Source: DAXETY01 sp051155755 (GTDB lineage: Bacteria; Desulfobacterota; Desulfobacteria; Desulfobacterales; SG8-13). From it: DNA of 52,126 nucleotides. Position 1 is the stretch's first letter; each line of letters begins with the position of its first letter. Shown in pieces: positions 1-6,643 of this stretch. Under the pieces are notes generated by a model. The model had not been told where the DNA came from. It did not search any database and was given only the letters and a program-made list of their open reading frames with translations. Location of the stretch: the NCBI GenBank assembly GCA_051155755.1, contig DAXETY010000089.1:1-52126 (forward strand), in the 5' to 3' direction. The position numbers were made by a program, and so were the translations under genes.

Positions 1-72
1 TTTCAGCACCTCCAGCACGGTGCGGTCTTTTTCAACCTCGATTTTTTCTCCGTCGACGGTGATGGAGATCAT
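1..72 (-). CDS. [2Fe-2S] ferredoxin-domain protein, N-terminal fragment (runs off left edge)
   Basis: Only the first 24 codons are present. They read from an ATG at 72 with a GGGAG ribosome binding site just upstream. The start MISITVDGEKIEVEKDRTVL is the beta-hairpin opening of plant-type [2Fe-2S] domains found at the N terminus of NuoG, HydA and NAD-linked formate dehydrogenase subunits. The cluster cysteines would lie beyond the edge. The gene follows the CBS protein on the same strand and is probably the next gene of the molybdopterin/GltD-like redox operon. There it could carry electrons between NAD(P)H and the Fe-S subunits, which is inference. It could be a short standalone ferredoxin or the N terminus of a larger NuoG-like protein; the window cannot distinguish these. 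Confidence 0.6.
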   Translation of the reverse strand, partial: MISITVDGEKIEVEKDRTVLEVLK

Positions 73-144
73 AGATTCACTCCCGTGTATGCCCGGGGCC
101 GCGCGGTCGGCCGCCGGCCTGATTTCGCTGCGCGTGGTTCAATG

Positions 145-266
145 GATTCTTGCCCAAACCGGGTGCGCCTGCAAGTTCAGCATCGAAGCCCAACCGTGCT
201 TCTGTCCTTTATTACCAGCGGCGAGTGCCGCAGGAAGAAAATTCAAGCTACCCGCTTCGCGGGTGG
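145..266 (-). repeat. Composite palindromic repeat, copy A
   Basis: Read on the minus strand this matches the elements at 27783-27902 and 44151-44280. It has a CCACCCGC-GAA-GCGGGTAG hairpin, the linker CTTGAATTTTCTT, a second GCGGC-ACTC-GCCGC hairpin, a GAAGC...GCTTC hairpin, the linker CGATGCTGAACTTGC, and the ending CACCCGGTTTGGGCAAGAATC. The outer arm of hairpin 2 and the left arm of hairpin 4 are degraded. It lies between the CBS gene and the [2Fe-2S] gene, co-oriented with the latter and ending about 70 nt before its start. Confidence 0.8.
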
Positions 267-320
267 TTTTGAATCGAAGGCGCCCGTGCGCGGGCGACCG
301 CCGGCCCGCCACCGCCAGGA

Positions 321-770
321 TCAATCGTGACCGGCATCGTGTAAATCGGCGATGTAGTCCTTGAGGTGATGCAGTTCCGCGTCCATCGAATCCAGTCGGT
401 ATTGCACCAGGTCGTTGATGGTCAGCATACCCACCACCACGGCGTTTTCAATCACCGGCAGGTGTCGGATACCGGCCTGAAGCATCAGCGTCATCACCGT
501 GCCGATGCTGTCATCGATCCCGGCACTGATCAACCGGTTCGTCATGGCTTCGGACAGCGGCACGGCTGCAAAATCGGCGTTTTTATCGCGCATATAGATT
601 CGCAGCACATCCCGCTCGGCAAATATCCCCACGGGCCGTTCATTCTCCGTGACGATCAAGGCACCCACCCCGGCCGAAGCCATTCGGTCCACGGCATCGT
701 CCACGGACTTTCGACTGTCGATGGTGATCACCGAGCGCCCTTTTTTTTCCAGCAAATCCTTTACGACCAT
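321..770 (-). CDS. Tandem CBS-domain protein
   Basis: About 149 residues holding little more than a pair of CBS domains, a Bateman module that binds adenine nucleotides or S-adenosyl ligands and acts as an energy or redox sensor. CBS1 spans about residues 5-60 (TIDSRKSVDDAVDRMASAGV then GALIVTENERPVGIFAERDV). CBS2 spans about 70-125 (SAGIDDSIGTVMTLMLQAGI then RHLPVIENAVVVGMLTINDL). A short helical tail follows. I chose the ATG at 770 (MVVKDLL) because the longer reading uses a TTG and adds nine residues outside the fold; its ribosome binding site is weak. It sits inside the redox operon, so a regulatory role for that complex is plausible. No DNA-binding or catalytic domain is attached, so the target is unknown. 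Confidence 0.85.
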   Translation of the reverse strand: MVVKDLLEKKGRSVITIDSRKSVDDAVDRMASAGVGALIVTENERPVGIFAERDVLRIYMRDKNADFAAVPLSEAMTNRLISAGIDDSIGTVMTLMLQAGIRHLPVIENAVVVGMLTINDLVQYRLDSMDAELHHLKDYIADLHDAGHD

Positions 771-833
771 GATGAAATTCCGAACGCACGTACACAACCG
801 GGGCGTTTCAATGACTCGGATACGGCTGGCTCT

Positions 834-1046
834 TCATTCTTCCAGCAGGCGCAGGCAATCCTGCGGGAATCGATGCGTGCCTTTGCCAACCAGGCTCACC
901 TCCACCAGCGCGTCCGGATCGTTTATGGTGCTGTCCGGGTCGGTAATGATGCCGTGCAACCCGATGTATTCGTCCATGTAGGGCTCCCAGCTCTCATCGG
1001 ACGAACGTTGGTAAACTTCCACTTTTTGGCCGCGATGAAACGCCAT
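834..1046 (-). CDS. Small SH3-like hypothetical protein
   Basis: A 70-residue protein starting MAFHRGQKVEVY, with a strong AAGGGGGG ribosome binding site upstream of the ATG at 1046. Alternating short hydrophobic and polar stretches (GQKVEVY, LHGIITDPD, ALVEVSLVGKG, HRFPQDCLRLL) suggest a small five-strand SH3-like or KOW-like barrel. There are no cysteine pairs, signal peptide or membrane segment. It lies between the GltD-like flavoprotein and the CBS protein on the same strand with short gaps, so it is probably co-transcribed. It may be an accessory or assembly factor of the redox complex, but nothing in the sequence proves this. I do not recognise a named family. Confidence 0.7.
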   Translation of the reverse strand: MAFHRGQKVEVYQRSSDESWEPYMDEYIGLHGIITDPDSTINDPDALVEVSLVGKGTHRFPQDCLRLLEE

Positions 1047-1097
1047 TGCGCCCCCCTTGTTTTCGGCTTGGCTGAAATGAATGCATCCAACATTCGG

Positions 1098-3275
1098 TCA
1101 TGGTTTGGCCGATTGATTCGGCTGCTCGTCGGCGCCGACTTTGGCGCTGGCCTTGCGCGCGCAGGCCTCGCAGAGTTTGCGGTTGGATACGACGCGGGCG
1201 ACGTTGGCGGTTCGCTTGCTGACGAAATCCAGATAGCGCGCCGGCCCCAGAACCGTACCGCAGCCTTCGCAGCGCAGCAGTCGCTGCCGGTTGAGAATCG
1301 TACCGCACAAAGATAAAATGCGTTCGTCGCCCCGGTCTTCCATTTGCATGGCGCCGGTGGGGCAGTTGGCGGCACACGCACCGCAGGCGATGCATCGCTC
1401 GGCAGTGACCCGAAAATCGGTTTCCACCGGGTGATCGAAATCGAAATAACCCATCTGCAGGGCATCGACGCCCATTTTGTCGCGACAGATTTCCACGCAC
1501 TTGCCGCAGCGCAGACAAACGTCGCAGCGCAGGCAGCGCCGGGCTTCTTCCCGGACCGCGTTTTCCGGATAGCCCAACTCCACCTGCTGAAAAGTGGTTC
1601 GGCGCCGATCGATATTCAACAGCGGCATATCCGGTCGTTTCAACGTCATCTTGGTGCTGGCGGGAACCTCCAGCCATTCGGTCCGGCCGCGACGGACCGG
1701 CACCGGCGGCATCTCCGGCTGCGGCATCCCTTTGAACCAGCGGTCGATTGACTCGGCCGCCCGCTTGCCGCCACCGATGGCCTCGATGACCGTAGCCGGT
1801 CCGGTCACCGCGTCTCCGGCGGCAAAAATTGCCTCCGCCGGTGTCTCCATGGTGGCGGATTTCACCTGGATGGTGCTGCGGCGCGTCCATTCCAGTTGAT
1901 CCAGATCCTGCATGCAGAGCGTGTCCACTTTCTGACCGATGGCGGATATCACCACATCGGCTTCGATCAGGTACTCGCTGCCCTCGATGGGCTTCGGCAC
2001 CATGCGGTCCCGCCCTTCCACAGCCACCAGTTTGGCCTGCAGGCAGCGCAGCCCTTCGATACCGCTGCCGTCTTTGCGATGCACGACTTCGATGGGAATG
2101 GTCAAAAATTCCAGGTGAATGCCTTCTTCTTCAGCCTGTTCGACCTCTTCGTGATCGGCCGGCATCTCTTTGCGGGTTCGGCGGTAGGCGATGGTAACCT
2201 CCCTCGATCCCAGCCGCAGGCAGGTGCGGGCCGCGTCGATGGCCACATTGCCGCCGCCGATCACCACCACCCGCTTTCCGGGCGAGGATCGATCGCCGAG
2301 GGCCACCCGCCGCAGCAGGTGAATGGCTTCGATGACCTGGGGACAATCTTCCTCGCCGGGAATTCCCAGCTTGAAGGCCTGGTGCGCGCCGATGGCGATG
2401 AAAAACGCCTCGCAGCCTTCCGCTTTGAGCTGCTCCAGGCCGACGTCCTTGCCGAAGCGGATGTTGAAACGGAACTCGACGCCGAGTTCCTCGAGCATGG
2501 CCACCTCGCGGTCGATAATCTCCCGCGGCAGGCGATAGCGCGGAATTCCCAGCAGCAGCATGCCGCCGGCCACCGGCTGCTGCTCGAGTACGACCACGGC
2601 GTAACCCTTCAATGCCAGGTAGTAGGCCGCGCTCATCCCCGCCGGACCGGCGCCGACCACACAAACCTTTTTGCCCTTGTCGGGCTCTTTTTCCGGGTTG
2701 CGGTAGCTGCCTTCCGACATGGCGCGTTCGGCCGCAAAGCCCTTCAGGAATTTAATGGAAATGGGCTCGTCGATGCGGCCCCGCACGCACATGAATTCAC
2801 AGGGTCGGGTGCATACCAGGCCGCAAACCCAGGGAAACGGACAATCCCTGCGGATGACGTCGATGGCCTCGGCGTCTTTGCCCATGCCGATCAGCGTGAC
2901 ATAGGTCGGAATATCGAGTCCGGCCGGACAGGTCATCTGGCACGGCGCGGGCGCCAGTTTGAGGCAATCCCCCGCCGCACAATTGTGCGTCTCGATATGA
3001 CTTTGAAAGATCTCGCGATGCCGGTCGATGGCTTCATGCAGGACCTGTGCCGTGGCCGTCACCGCGTCGGCGGCATCTTCATAGGTCATCTCGTCGGCCA
3101 GGGATTCAATCGCCGGCAGGTGATCCGCTCCGGCACGTCCCACGGCGATGTCCTGCAGCAGCTGCAGGATCTCCTCGGCGATCCTGCGGCTGCGCGGATT
3201 GGTCAGTCGCCCGGCCTCGATGGTCGCCTTGAGGTCGTCGATGGTCTGGGTAACCGGACAAATCTTGGTAGGCAT
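1098..3275 (-). CDS. GltD-like NAD(P)H oxidoreductase with C-terminal ferredoxin domain
   Basis: A 725-residue flavoprotein. The N-terminal ~100 residues are helical and faintly resemble the C-terminal helical domain of NuoF without its cysteines (low confidence). Then comes the GltD-type Fe-S region (CQMTCPAGLDIPTY, VCGLVCTRPCEFMCVRG), an FAD Rossmann fold (VCVVGAGPAGMSAAY), a second dinucleotide fold (VVVIGGGNVAIDAART) and the closing FAD motif FAAGDAVTGPATVIEA. The C terminus adds a two-cluster ferredoxin domain (CDVCLRCGKCVEIC, CIACGACAANCPTGAMQ) and a CxxC...CxxC zinc-ribbon-like tail. This is the architecture of GltD/NfnB-family subunits that pass electrons between NAD(P)H and Fe-S partners. 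It lies 56 bp after the ferredoxin gene and is probably the NAD(P)H-facing subunit of the molybdoenzyme complex. It is not ordinary glutamate synthase: no gltB is nearby. Confidence 0.85.
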   Translation of the reverse strand: MPTKICPVTQTIDDLKATIEAGRLTNPRSRRIAEEILQLLQDIAVGRAGADHLPAIESLADEMTYEDAADAVTATAQVLHEAIDRHREIFQSHIETHNCAAGDCLKLAPAPCQMTCPAGLDIPTYVTLIGMGKDAEAIDVIRRDCPFPWVCGLVCTRPCEFMCVRGRIDEPISIKFLKGFAAERAMSEGSYRNPEKEPDKGKKVCVVGAGPAGMSAAYYLALKGYAVVVLEQQPVAGGMLLLGIPRYRLPREIIDREVAMLEELGVEFRFNIRFGKDVGLEQLKAEGCEAFFIAIGAHQAFKLGIPGEEDCPQVIEAIHLLRRVALGDRSSPGKRVVVIGGGNVAIDAARTCLRLGSREVTIAYRRTRKEMPADHEEVEQAEEEGIHLEFLTIPIEVVHRKDGSGIEGLRCLQAKLVAVEGRDRMVPKPIEGSEYLIEADVVISAIGQKVDTLCMQDLDQLEWTRRSTIQVKSATMETPAEAIFAAGDAVTGPATVIEAIGGGKRAAESIDRWFKGMPQPEMPPVPVRRGRTEWLEVPASTKMTLKRPDMPLLNIDRRRTTFQQVELGYPENAVREEARRCLRCDVCLRCGKCVEICRDKMGVDALQMGYFDFDHPVETDFRVTAERCIACGACAANCPTGAMQMEDRGDERILSLCGTILNRQRLLRCEGCGTVLGPARYLDFVSKRTANVARVVSNRKLCEACARKASAKVGADEQPNQSAKP

Positions 3276-3331
3276 GGTTCCTCATTCGCCCGCTGCGACC
3301 CCGGGCCGCAGCGGCTGTTGACAGATGCCGC

Positions 3332-3844
3332 TCAGCGGGATTCTTCCAGCGCCGCCACGGCTTTGGCGTGCCGCTCGCGCCGGATCTGAGTGGCGTCTTC
3401 CACGTTGCCGAAATGCAGACAGTGGGTGGTGCAGACCGTCACACAGGCCGGCTTGAGCCCCTGGTCCACCCGGTCCATGCAGTAATCGCATTTGACGGCT
3501 TTGCCGGTTTCCGGATTCCACTGGGGAGCGCCCCACGGACAGGCCGTGATGCAGGCTTTGCAACCCACGCACAGGTTCGAATCGACAAAAACGATGCCGT
3601 CTTTGGCGCGCTTCTGCATGGCTCCGGTGGGACAGGCAGCCACGCACCAGGGATCTTCGCAGTGAAAGCAGGGCATGAAAATATAAGATGCCTTCGGCAG
3701 GCCTCCGACGAATTTCGGCCCCACGGTAATGATCTGGCAAATTTTCGGACCCACCGGCAGGTTCTTGTTGCTTTTGCACTGGATGGCGCAGGTGTGGCAG
3801 CCGATGCATTTTTTGGTATCTTGAAACAGGTAGTACTTGCTCAT
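3332..3844 (-). CDS. Four-cluster 4Fe-4S ferredoxin subunit (DmsB/PhsB/PsrB-like)
   Basis: A 170-residue polyferredoxin of the family that serves as electron-transfer subunit of molybdopterin oxidoreductases. All four cysteine groups are visible: CIGCHTCAIQC near the N terminus, CFHCEDPWCVAACPTG, CVGCKACITACPWG, and CDYCMDRVDQG then CVTVCTTHC near the C terminus. This is the usual layout for four [4Fe-4S] clusters. There is no signal peptide. A perfect GGAGGAAC ribosome binding site precedes the ATG. The gene follows the molybdopterin subunit by about 37 bp and precedes the GltD-like gene, consistent with an electron wire between the molybdenum subunit and the flavoprotein. No NrfD or PsrC membrane anchor follows, which differs from standard Psr/Phs/Dms systems. 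Confidence 0.9.
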   Translation of the reverse strand: MSKYYLFQDTKKCIGCHTCAIQCKSNKNLPVGPKICQIITVGPKFVGGLPKASYIFMPCFHCEDPWCVAACPTGAMQKRAKDGIVFVDSNLCVGCKACITACPWGAPQWNPETGKAVKCDYCMDRVDQGLKPACVTVCTTHCLHFGNVEDATQIRRERHAKAVAALEESR

Positions 3845-3881
3845 TGAGTTCCTCCAATTGAGATCCAGCGCTGCCCGCTGA

Positions 3882-5969
3882 TCAGGCCCGCTTTACCGTA
3901 ACGAATGTCTCATGCAACGCCGGGCTGCCGCCGATCCTGTCGGTGAGGTTTTCCTGCAGATCGGCATCGGACACGCCTTTGTTGTAACTGCGTGAAGCGG
4001 CCCTGGCCTTGCGGCCGAAACCGTGGAGCATAAAAGCCGCATCCGGATGGATCAATTCGGAGACGCAGGCCTTGATGGTTCCGGAGCCGACGGAAGAAGA
4101 CACCTCCACCAGGTCGCCGTTGCCGATGCCCAGCGCGGCGGCCCGGCGGCTGTTGATCCAGAGCGTGTTTTCCGGCACGATTTCGGTCAGGTACGGATTG
4201 TTCTGCGTCGACAGGTGCGTGTGCAGCGCAACCCGGCCGGTGATCAGGCGGAAATCGCCGTTGCTCGGTCGCCGCACCGCCTCGTAAGCCGGGAAGGACT
4301 CGAAACCGGCCTCTTCGAGCAAAGCCGACTTGAACTCGATTTTGCCCGAAGGCGTCTTGAATTTGAGTCCTTCCTTGCGGTCCCAGAAAATCGGATCTTT
4401 GCAATAGGCCACAAAACCCTTGGCGTCAAAATCTTCCAGGGTGAAGCCGGTGGGTTCCAGCTGCCAGCGCACCAGATCTTCCACGGACTCGTACGGGAAA
4501 TATTCACCGATGCCGATGCGCTCGCCGATCTGTTTCAGAATCATGGCACCCTCGCGGGTGTCATAACGCGGCGGCACGGCCTGGCGTCGCAGAAACATCT
4601 GCGGCTTCAGACCGTTGGCCTGCTGAACACAATCGGTGCGCTCCAGGTAGGTCGACTCGGGCAGCACCACGTCGGAATGCCAGGCAATGTCGCTGTAATT
4701 GATGTCGATGGTTACGACCAAATCCAGCTTGTCGAGGGCCTTGAGCATCTTGCCGGTATCGGGAATCGAGCCCAGCGGCTCGAAGCGGTAGGCGATCAGC
4801 GCCTTGATCGGATAAGGGTCTTCGTTGAGAATGGCGTCGGGCAGCATCTGGCCCACCCCATGGGCCGGATCGGGCAGAGGGAAATCCTCGGTGCCGACCT
4901 TGTCGAAACGCGGCAGGTCGATTTTGGGAAATTCCATGACCTCGGGAAGCTTGCGGGCCGGTTTACCGCCGACTTCTCCGGGGCCTTTTTTGAAAAAGAA
5001 GCCGCCCTTGGCTTCGATACTGCCCATCAGGGCGTTGAGAATCAGGATGGCCCGCCGCTGATAGATTTCGTTGGTATAACTGGCACCACGGTAACCGAAG
5101 TGAAAAATGACCGCCGGTTTGTCCTTGCTGATTTCCCGGGCAAAATCGACGATCTCTTCGGCCGGTATTCCGGTTTCCTCCGCGGCCCACTGGGGCGTGT
5201 AGGGACGCACGAATTCCTGCAGCTCTCTCAATCCGTGAACCCAGCGACTGACGTATTCGGCGTCGTAGAGCCGCTCTTTGAGAATCACATGAATCAACGC
5301 GTAGTTCAGGGCCAGGTCGGTGCCCGGGCGATTCATCCAGTAGCGGTGGGACTTGGTGGCGGTGACCGATACACGCGGATCGATGTAGGTCAGTTTGGCG
5401 CCGTTTTCCAGCGCGGCGGTCAGGTTGTTGACCTCCTTTACCGAGATCGCTTCGAAGATATTGCGACCGTATAGCACGATGTGCCGGGTATTCTTGTAAT
5501 CCATGGCCATCTGGGCGTCGGTGTATCCGAACAGCGACCGGCAAGCCGTGTTCACCGAACCCTTGCAAAGCGCGTCATGGGTGAAATGGTTTGGGCTGCC
5601 CAGGGCTTTCAAAAAGGTTTTGCTCACGTGGGTGGCCAGCTGGGTGCGCTCTCCCAGCACCACACTGTGGCCGCCGTGTTTCTCGACAACGGCCTTGAGC
5701 TTCTCGGCGATGTAGTCCAGGGCTTCGTCCCAGGAGACTTTGCGCCACTTGCCGGAGCCCCGCTCGCCGTCACGAATCATCGGTGCCTGAAGGCGTTCTT
5801 CGTCGTAGAGCATGTTGATGCCGGCGGCACCGCGCGGGCAAAGACTGCCTTCCATGCCGGGAACATATGGGTTGCCTTCGATCCAGCGCACCTGGCCGTC
5901 TTTGGCCAGGACCTTGATCGGGCAGCGAATGGAACACATGAAACACAGGCTGTAAACTTGGTTTTCCAT
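3882..5969 (-). CDS. Molybdopterin oxidoreductase catalytic subunit (PsrA/PhsA-like)
   Basis: A 695-residue enzyme of the DMSO-reductase superfamily. The N-terminal [4Fe-4S] motif is C9-x2-C12-x3-C16-x27-C44 (LCFMCSIRCPI...GSLCPRG). The bis-MGD domains follow. Cys135 in HDALCKGS sits where the molybdenum-coordinating residue is expected, so cysteine ligation is likely, as in the PsrA/PhsA/NapA groups. The C-terminal cap (LITGRVALHTHLSTQNNPYL) is typical. I chose the ATG at 5969 because a GGAGGAAG ribosome binding site precedes it; the longer reading adds 15 unconvincing residues. There is no Tat signal, so the enzyme is predicted to be cytoplasmic, unlike most thiosulfate, polysulfide or arsenate reductases. 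The substrate cannot be read from the sequence. A sulfur oxyanion is suggested only by family resemblance and the divergent TauE/SafE permease. Formate dehydrogenase-like activity remains an alternative. Confidence 0.85.
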   Translation of the reverse strand: MENQVYSLCFMCSIRCPIKVLAKDGQVRWIEGNPYVPGMEGSLCPRGAAGINMLYDEERLQAPMIRDGERGSGKWRKVSWDEALDYIAEKLKAVVEKHGGHSVVLGERTQLATHVSKTFLKALGSPNHFTHDALCKGSVNTACRSLFGYTDAQMAMDYKNTRHIVLYGRNIFEAISVKEVNNLTAALENGAKLTYIDPRVSVTATKSHRYWMNRPGTDLALNYALIHVILKERLYDAEYVSRWVHGLRELQEFVRPYTPQWAAEETGIPAEEIVDFAREISKDKPAVIFHFGYRGASYTNEIYQRRAILILNALMGSIEAKGGFFFKKGPGEVGGKPARKLPEVMEFPKIDLPRFDKVGTEDFPLPDPAHGVGQMLPDAILNEDPYPIKALIAYRFEPLGSIPDTGKMLKALDKLDLVVTIDINYSDIAWHSDVVLPESTYLERTDCVQQANGLKPQMFLRRQAVPPRYDTREGAMILKQIGERIGIGEYFPYESVEDLVRWQLEPTGFTLEDFDAKGFVAYCKDPIFWDRKEGLKFKTPSGKIEFKSALLEEAGFESFPAYEAVRRPSNGDFRLITGRVALHTHLSTQNNPYLTEIVPENTLWINSRRAAALGIGNGDLVEVSSSVGSGTIKACVSELIHPDAAFMLHGFGRKARAASRSYNKGVSDADLQENLTDRIGGSPALHETFVTVKRA

Positions 5970-6015
5970 GAAACTTCCTCCAAAGCGTTTGTCGACCCAG
6001 ACGTTTCGACACAAT

Positions 6016-6038
6016 AAAAAACCCGGGGGAAATCCCGG
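6016..6038 (-). terminator. Terminator-like hairpin in the leader of the molybdoenzyme operon
   Basis: On the minus strand the sequence reads CCGGG-ATTTCC-CCCGG followed by GTTTTTTATTG: a 5-bp all-GC stem and a run of six T. It lies between the predicted minus promoter and the ATG at 5969, about 45 nt upstream of the start, so it would be in the leader and could act as an attenuator. The stem is short, so it may be fortuitous. Confidence 0.35.
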
Positions 6039-6113
6039 TCATCCATCCGGATTTACACCAACCGGTTTTCAGTGATTTCTCGTTTTTGAGGACCTGAAAC
6101 CGTCTGTGTCCGA

Positions 6114-6129
6114 AGCAATATCCATACCA
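6114..6129 (-). promoter_or_regulatory. Sigma-54-like promoter for the molybdoenzyme operon
   Basis: The minus strand reads TGGTATGGATATTGCT. Against TGGCAC(G)N4TTGCW, the invariant GG (-24) and GC (-12) are present at correct spacing, with A, G, TT and the final T also matching and two C-to-T departures. Transcription would begin near 6104, giving a leader of about 135 nt before the ATG at 5969. Confidence 0.5.
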
Positions 6130-6257
6130 TCCAAATTTTATCCTGGCAAGCCTTGTCTTTCTTACGGTACTCCATATTTTCGACAACAATTTCAATCAAT
6201 TGAATTCAGTATCTTTTGAAAAATATTTGCGGCTGCCAAACCGGCTTCCCCTCCAGG

Positions 6258-6275
6258 TGCATTTGTTTTAATGCA
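6258..6275. promoter_or_regulatory. Dyad 1, candidate enhancer site
   Basis: A perfect inverted repeat TGCATT-N6-AATGCA. Its centre is 19 bp from that of dyad 2, about 140 bp from the minus sigma-54-like element and about 240 bp from the plus one. That is the usual range for upstream activator sites of NtrC-family proteins. The half-site resembles that of dyad 2. Confidence 0.5.
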
Positions 6276-6276
6276 C

Positions 6277-6294
6277 TGCAATATTTTTATTGCA
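6277..6294. promoter_or_regulatory. Dyad 2, candidate enhancer site
   Basis: A perfect inverted repeat TGCAATA-TTTT-TATTGCA, separated from dyad 1 by one base. Both dyads are 18 bp long and begin and end with TGCA-type half-sites. Two adjacent dyads on nearly the same DNA face (19 bp between centres, just under two turns) fit cooperative binding by a dimeric activator. The obvious candidate is the NtrC-type protein at 10850-12244. Confidence 0.5.
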
Positions 6295-6507
6295 TTTCTG
6301 TATCTGTTTGAATTAAATATATTTACCAATTCCGGCGTTTCATTTTTACCCTCCGGCAGCATATGGGGCTTTAATAGCAGTCCTGGTGATCGCCTCCGGG
6401 GGCAATCCCGGCATTCTGTCGGAAAATGCTTTATTGCTATGAAATTACGATGGATTCTGTTACTACGAGCTGTCGCTGAAGACGCCTCCGCAGCTCCGGC
6501 GGGTTAA

Positions 6508-6523
6508 TGGCACAGCGCTTGCT
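6508..6523 (+). promoter_or_regulatory. Sigma-54 promoter for the TauE/SafE gene
   Basis: The sequence TGGCAC-AGCGC-TTGCT matches the sigma-54 consensus TGGCAC-N5-TTGCW at every position of the -24 and -12 boxes with exact spacing. It lies about 120 bp upstream of the GTG start at 6644 and points toward it. This is the best sigma-54 site I found in the window. Confidence 0.75.
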
Positions 6524-6643
6524 TTCATTCAACCGAATGATTATGAAAAATCCTGGAAATGTTCAGAATGAAATTTGCGGTCAAACCTGTTTCGAATCCG
6601 CGCTGCGGCTTCGGAAAAAAATTCGAGGAAAGGAGACAGTAAG

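Larger units (their letters stand above)
5970..6643. other. Divergent AT-rich regulatory region, 674 bp, no gene
   Basis: No credible reading frame. The middle (about 6120-6350) is much richer in A+T than its surroundings. It holds a sigma-54-like promoter on each strand (6114-6129 minus, 6508-6523 plus), two tandem 18-bp dyads (6258-6275 and 6277-6294), a further short palindrome TTCAAT-CA-ATTGAA at 6191-6204, and a terminator-like hairpin in the minus-strand leader (6016-6038). Confidence 0.8.

Noticed and set aside
366..1316. Long plus-strand open frame of 316 codons opposite the redox operon
   Set aside because: It lies antisense across three well-supported genes, has no ribosome binding site and a low-complexity His/Arg/Gly-rich composition typical of shadow frames in GC-rich DNA. 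The same holds for the plus-strand frames at 1896-3389, 4023-5474, 42057-44174 and 39847-41385.
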